From Nitrosospira sp. Is2 (GTDB lineage: Bacteria > Pseudomonadota > Gammaproteobacteria > Burkholderiales > Nitrosomonadaceae), in contig NZ_CP137134.1 in assembly GCF_033095785.1 (NCBI RefSeq), positions 2,666,001 to 2,730,000 on the forward strand: 64,000 nucleotides of DNA. Reading direction: 5' to 3'. Below the pieces are notes generated by a model, which did not search any database, was not told where the DNA came from, and was given only the letters and a program-made list of their open reading frames with translations. Of this stretch, positions 62,329 to 64,000 are shown in pieces. Both the position numbers and the translations under genes were made by a program. Position 1 is the stretch's first letter. Each line of letters opens with the position of its first letter.

Positions 62329-64000
62329 TCATCGCGCCTTTGCGGTCGGGCGGAGGTATAGCGTTTGCTCGGGGGGCCCTGGGAGAAATGGAGTCTGTTC
62401 GCCATTAACCCAGCTGGCGTGCCCACTGCCGTAATAGGGGGAGAGAGGATGTCCACTCTGGCCGCCCGGCATTGCAAAATAGCCCTGCTCTTCACGGCCC
62501 GGCGACACCGCGAAACGGTTGGAAGCGCCGAAGTCGGGTGATTGCACCCGTGGCATCTTGCTGTCCCCAGGCAATTCGACTCGTGGCATATCGAGCCAGT
62601 TAGCGATCGGCTCGGGCAGGGCGCGGCTGATGGGGTGGCGGATGTTTGCCGTATTGTGTTCTCCCCAAGGGCGTGCAGCGATGCCGCCAGGTTGCTGTTG
62701 CATCCGCTTCGCTACATTTTTGGCGCAGGCGCGCAGCAAGGCTTCCCAATCAACATATGGTGACGGTAACAGATGCTGGGGTCGGTGCTCGATCAACATC
62801 CATACGGGATGTTCGGCCTGATTCAAGATCGGCATAGCAAAGGTCTGATGTTTTTGCCGGACCGCTGCTTCAAAGCCCTCGAGCGCGCGGTGGATCGCCT
62901 CCTGACGGAAGGCGCGCACAAGGCGGTATGAAACAGAAGCCGTAGAGGCGTGTCCATCCCAGTCTCGCAGCGCTTGCTGCATCTCGCTGCGCCAAGGCGC
63001 TGCTTCAGCGCGGCTCAGGGTCTGGTCCAGAAGTTCTCGCCACCGGTTCAGGAATAGCGCGCGGTCGTCGAGCTGAAGTTCCAGCATAGCAGCCGGGGTG
63101 AAGTGCTCACGTTCATACAAACCGTCGCGTATTTGTTTCGCACGCGCGCCAAGATCATATCCGCCATCGCCAAGTCGTTCGAGCATAAGCCCTTCGACAG
63201 AGCGGGCATTGGCGCTCCACAGGCGCCGTGTTGAGGGGGCCAGAATGAGTGGATATTGCGCTGGAGTAAGCCAGCCCTGCCATCCTGTGTCCGGATGGCT
63301 CCAGTCCGCGGGAATTGTTGGATCGTATCCGCCCGCTCGCGCCGGGATGCGTCCCGCGATGGTCCACGCAATCTTCCCCTGCTTGTCCCCAACGATGAAA
63401 TTCTGCGCCGGGATGCCCGCGTTGTGTGCAATTGAGACCGCTTCGTCGACAGTTTCGGCCTGCTCCAGATCGGTAAGCGCCATATTCACGGAACCCGGCC
63501 GATGGGCGGTCCATGCCTGTGCAAGTGGCGTCCCGTCGTGGTCGGTCGATAGAATGGGACCCCACTCGGTCTCGTAAATATCGAGCGTTTCATCCTGTGC
63601 TCCACGCACATGCAAAACTTCGTGGTGAACGGTAATAGCTTTCCATCCAGTTGCGCTTCTGTAGCGCAAGGCGTCGGTTGGATGGCGTGCGACACGAACC
63701 CAATCTATAAAATCACCGTAAGTATTGGTAAAGCTCCAGGCAATCTTGCGATTGGAGCCGACGGTGATTGCCGGCGTACCGGGAAGGCTGACACCGATGA
63801 TGTCGTTCATGAGTCCGGGGTCGCGGGAATTGGGATAAATCAAGCGCGTGCGGAACCATATATTAGGTACACGCAACTTCAGATGCATATCGTTTGCGAT
63901 GAGCGCAGCACCGCCGGCGAGTGGTCCGGCCACCGCAAAACTATTGCTGCCCGGCAGCTGATCAACGGACTCATCAAGAGGTGGTCCGTTTTTCGGGGAT
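62329..64000 (-). CDS. Penicillin acylase-family protein, partial (N-terminal part beyond window)
   Basis: The frame runs to the right window edge without a start. It holds the autocleavage site of Ntn-hydrolases: LPGSNSFAVAGPLAGG, whose serine (codon 63946-63948) becomes the first residue of the beta chain. Upstream lies part of the linker. Downstream blocks GSNRKIAWSFTN, DLEQAETVDEAVSIA, AGIPAQNFIVGDKQGKIAW and RRLWSANARSVEG fit the beta subunit (about 535 residues). Family enzymes cleave acyl-amides such as beta-lactam side chains or acyl-homoserine lactones; which one cannot be told. The signal peptide and alpha subunit lie outside the window. Confidence 0.88.
   Translation of the reverse strand, partial: SPKNGPPLDESVDQLPGSNSFAVAGPLAGGAALIANDMHLKLRVPNIWFRTRLIYPNSRDPGLMNDIIGVSLPGTPAITVGSNRKIAWSFTNTYGDFIDWVRVARHPTDALRYRSATGWKAITVHHEVLHVRGAQDETLDIYETEWGPILSTDHDGTPLAQAWTAHRPGSVNMALTDLEQAETVDEAVSIAHNAGIPAQNFIVGDKQGKIAWTIAGRIPARAGGYDPTIPADWSHPDTGWQGWLTPAQYPLILAPSTRRLWSANARSVEGLMLERLGDGGYDLGARAKQIRDGLYEREHFTPAAMLELQLDDRALFLNRWRELLDQTLSRAEAAPWRSEMQQALRDWDGHASTASVSYRLVRAFRQEAIHRALEGFEAAVRQKHQTFAMPILNQAEHPVWMLIEHRPQHLLPSPYVDWEALLRACAKNVAKRMQQQPGGIAARPWGEHNTANIRHPISRALPEPIANWLDMPRVELPGDSKMPRVQSPDFGASNRFAVSPGREEQGYFAMPGGQSGHPLSPYYGSGHASWVNGEQTPFLPGPPEQTLYLRPTAKAR

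Overview
The window looks like chromosome from a betaproteobacterium of the Nitrosomonadaceae, most likely a Nitrosospira-type ammonia oxidiser. This is an inference from gene content: a PEP-CTERM sorting signal, a Wsp-like chemosensory cluster, a riboswitch-controlled 'urea carboxylase'/allophanate hydrolase locus, a squalene synthase and many Ca-binding or redox secreted proteins. No amo, hao or rRNA gene is present to prove it. Both ends cut through genes: a heme peroxidase at the left edge and a penicillin acylase at the right edge, both on the minus strand.

Layout. 1-2354: truncated animal-type heme peroxidase. 2.9-9.0 kb: a glutathione transferase, the co-chaperone DjlA, and an ABC operon (ATPase, FtsX-type permease, AttH/CrtC-like protein). 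9.3-13 kb: a small NrtS-like membrane protein, an acidic protein built of two repeated halves, a phosphoribosyltransferase and PolX. 13.1-16.2 kb: archease, RtcB RNA ligase, a universal stress protein and a hibernation-factor/cold-shock fusion, which together look like an RNA- and ribosome-stress island. 16.3-18.3 kb: NAD salvage (nicotinamidase and nicotinate phosphoribosyltransferase). 18.7-22.3 kb: a C39-like protease, an APH/P-loop kinase fusion and a DHH phosphoesterase.

22.5-33.1 kb: a minus-strand operon of seven genes (CheW, CheR-TPR, CheW, chemoreceptor, CheA-REC, CheB, and a REC-GAF-GAF-GGDEF-EAL output protein). It resembles Wsp, but the output protein has a dead GGDEF and an intact EAL domain, so it should break down c-di-GMP rather than make it. 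A receiver-less CheB-like protein is transcribed divergently. 35.1-39.4 kb: tRNA-Ser(GGA), apt, an alginate-export-type porin, Rnk and an O-methyltransferase.

39.4-48.4 kb: the most notable locus. A clear guanidine-I (ykkC) riboswitch precedes an APC permease, two DUF1989 proteins, a biotin-dependent 'urea carboxylase' and allophanate hydrolase. With this leader and these partners, the carboxylase is best read as a guanidine carboxylase. The pathway would run guanidine to carboxyguanidine to allophanate to ammonia and CO2, feeding nitrogen (and, in an ammonia oxidiser, energy) metabolism.

48.4-64 kb: a structured intergenic region with a possible leader peptide, then a secreted RTX-type protein whose N-terminal half is a K/D/H/R tandem repeat. 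After it come a strong terminator, a diheme cytochrome c peroxidase/MauG-type protein, an HxlR regulator, a large FtsX permease, DNA polymerase IV, a small membrane protein, a folate/biopterin-type transporter, squalene synthase, a PEP-CTERM sugar dehydrogenase-like protein and the penicillin acylase.
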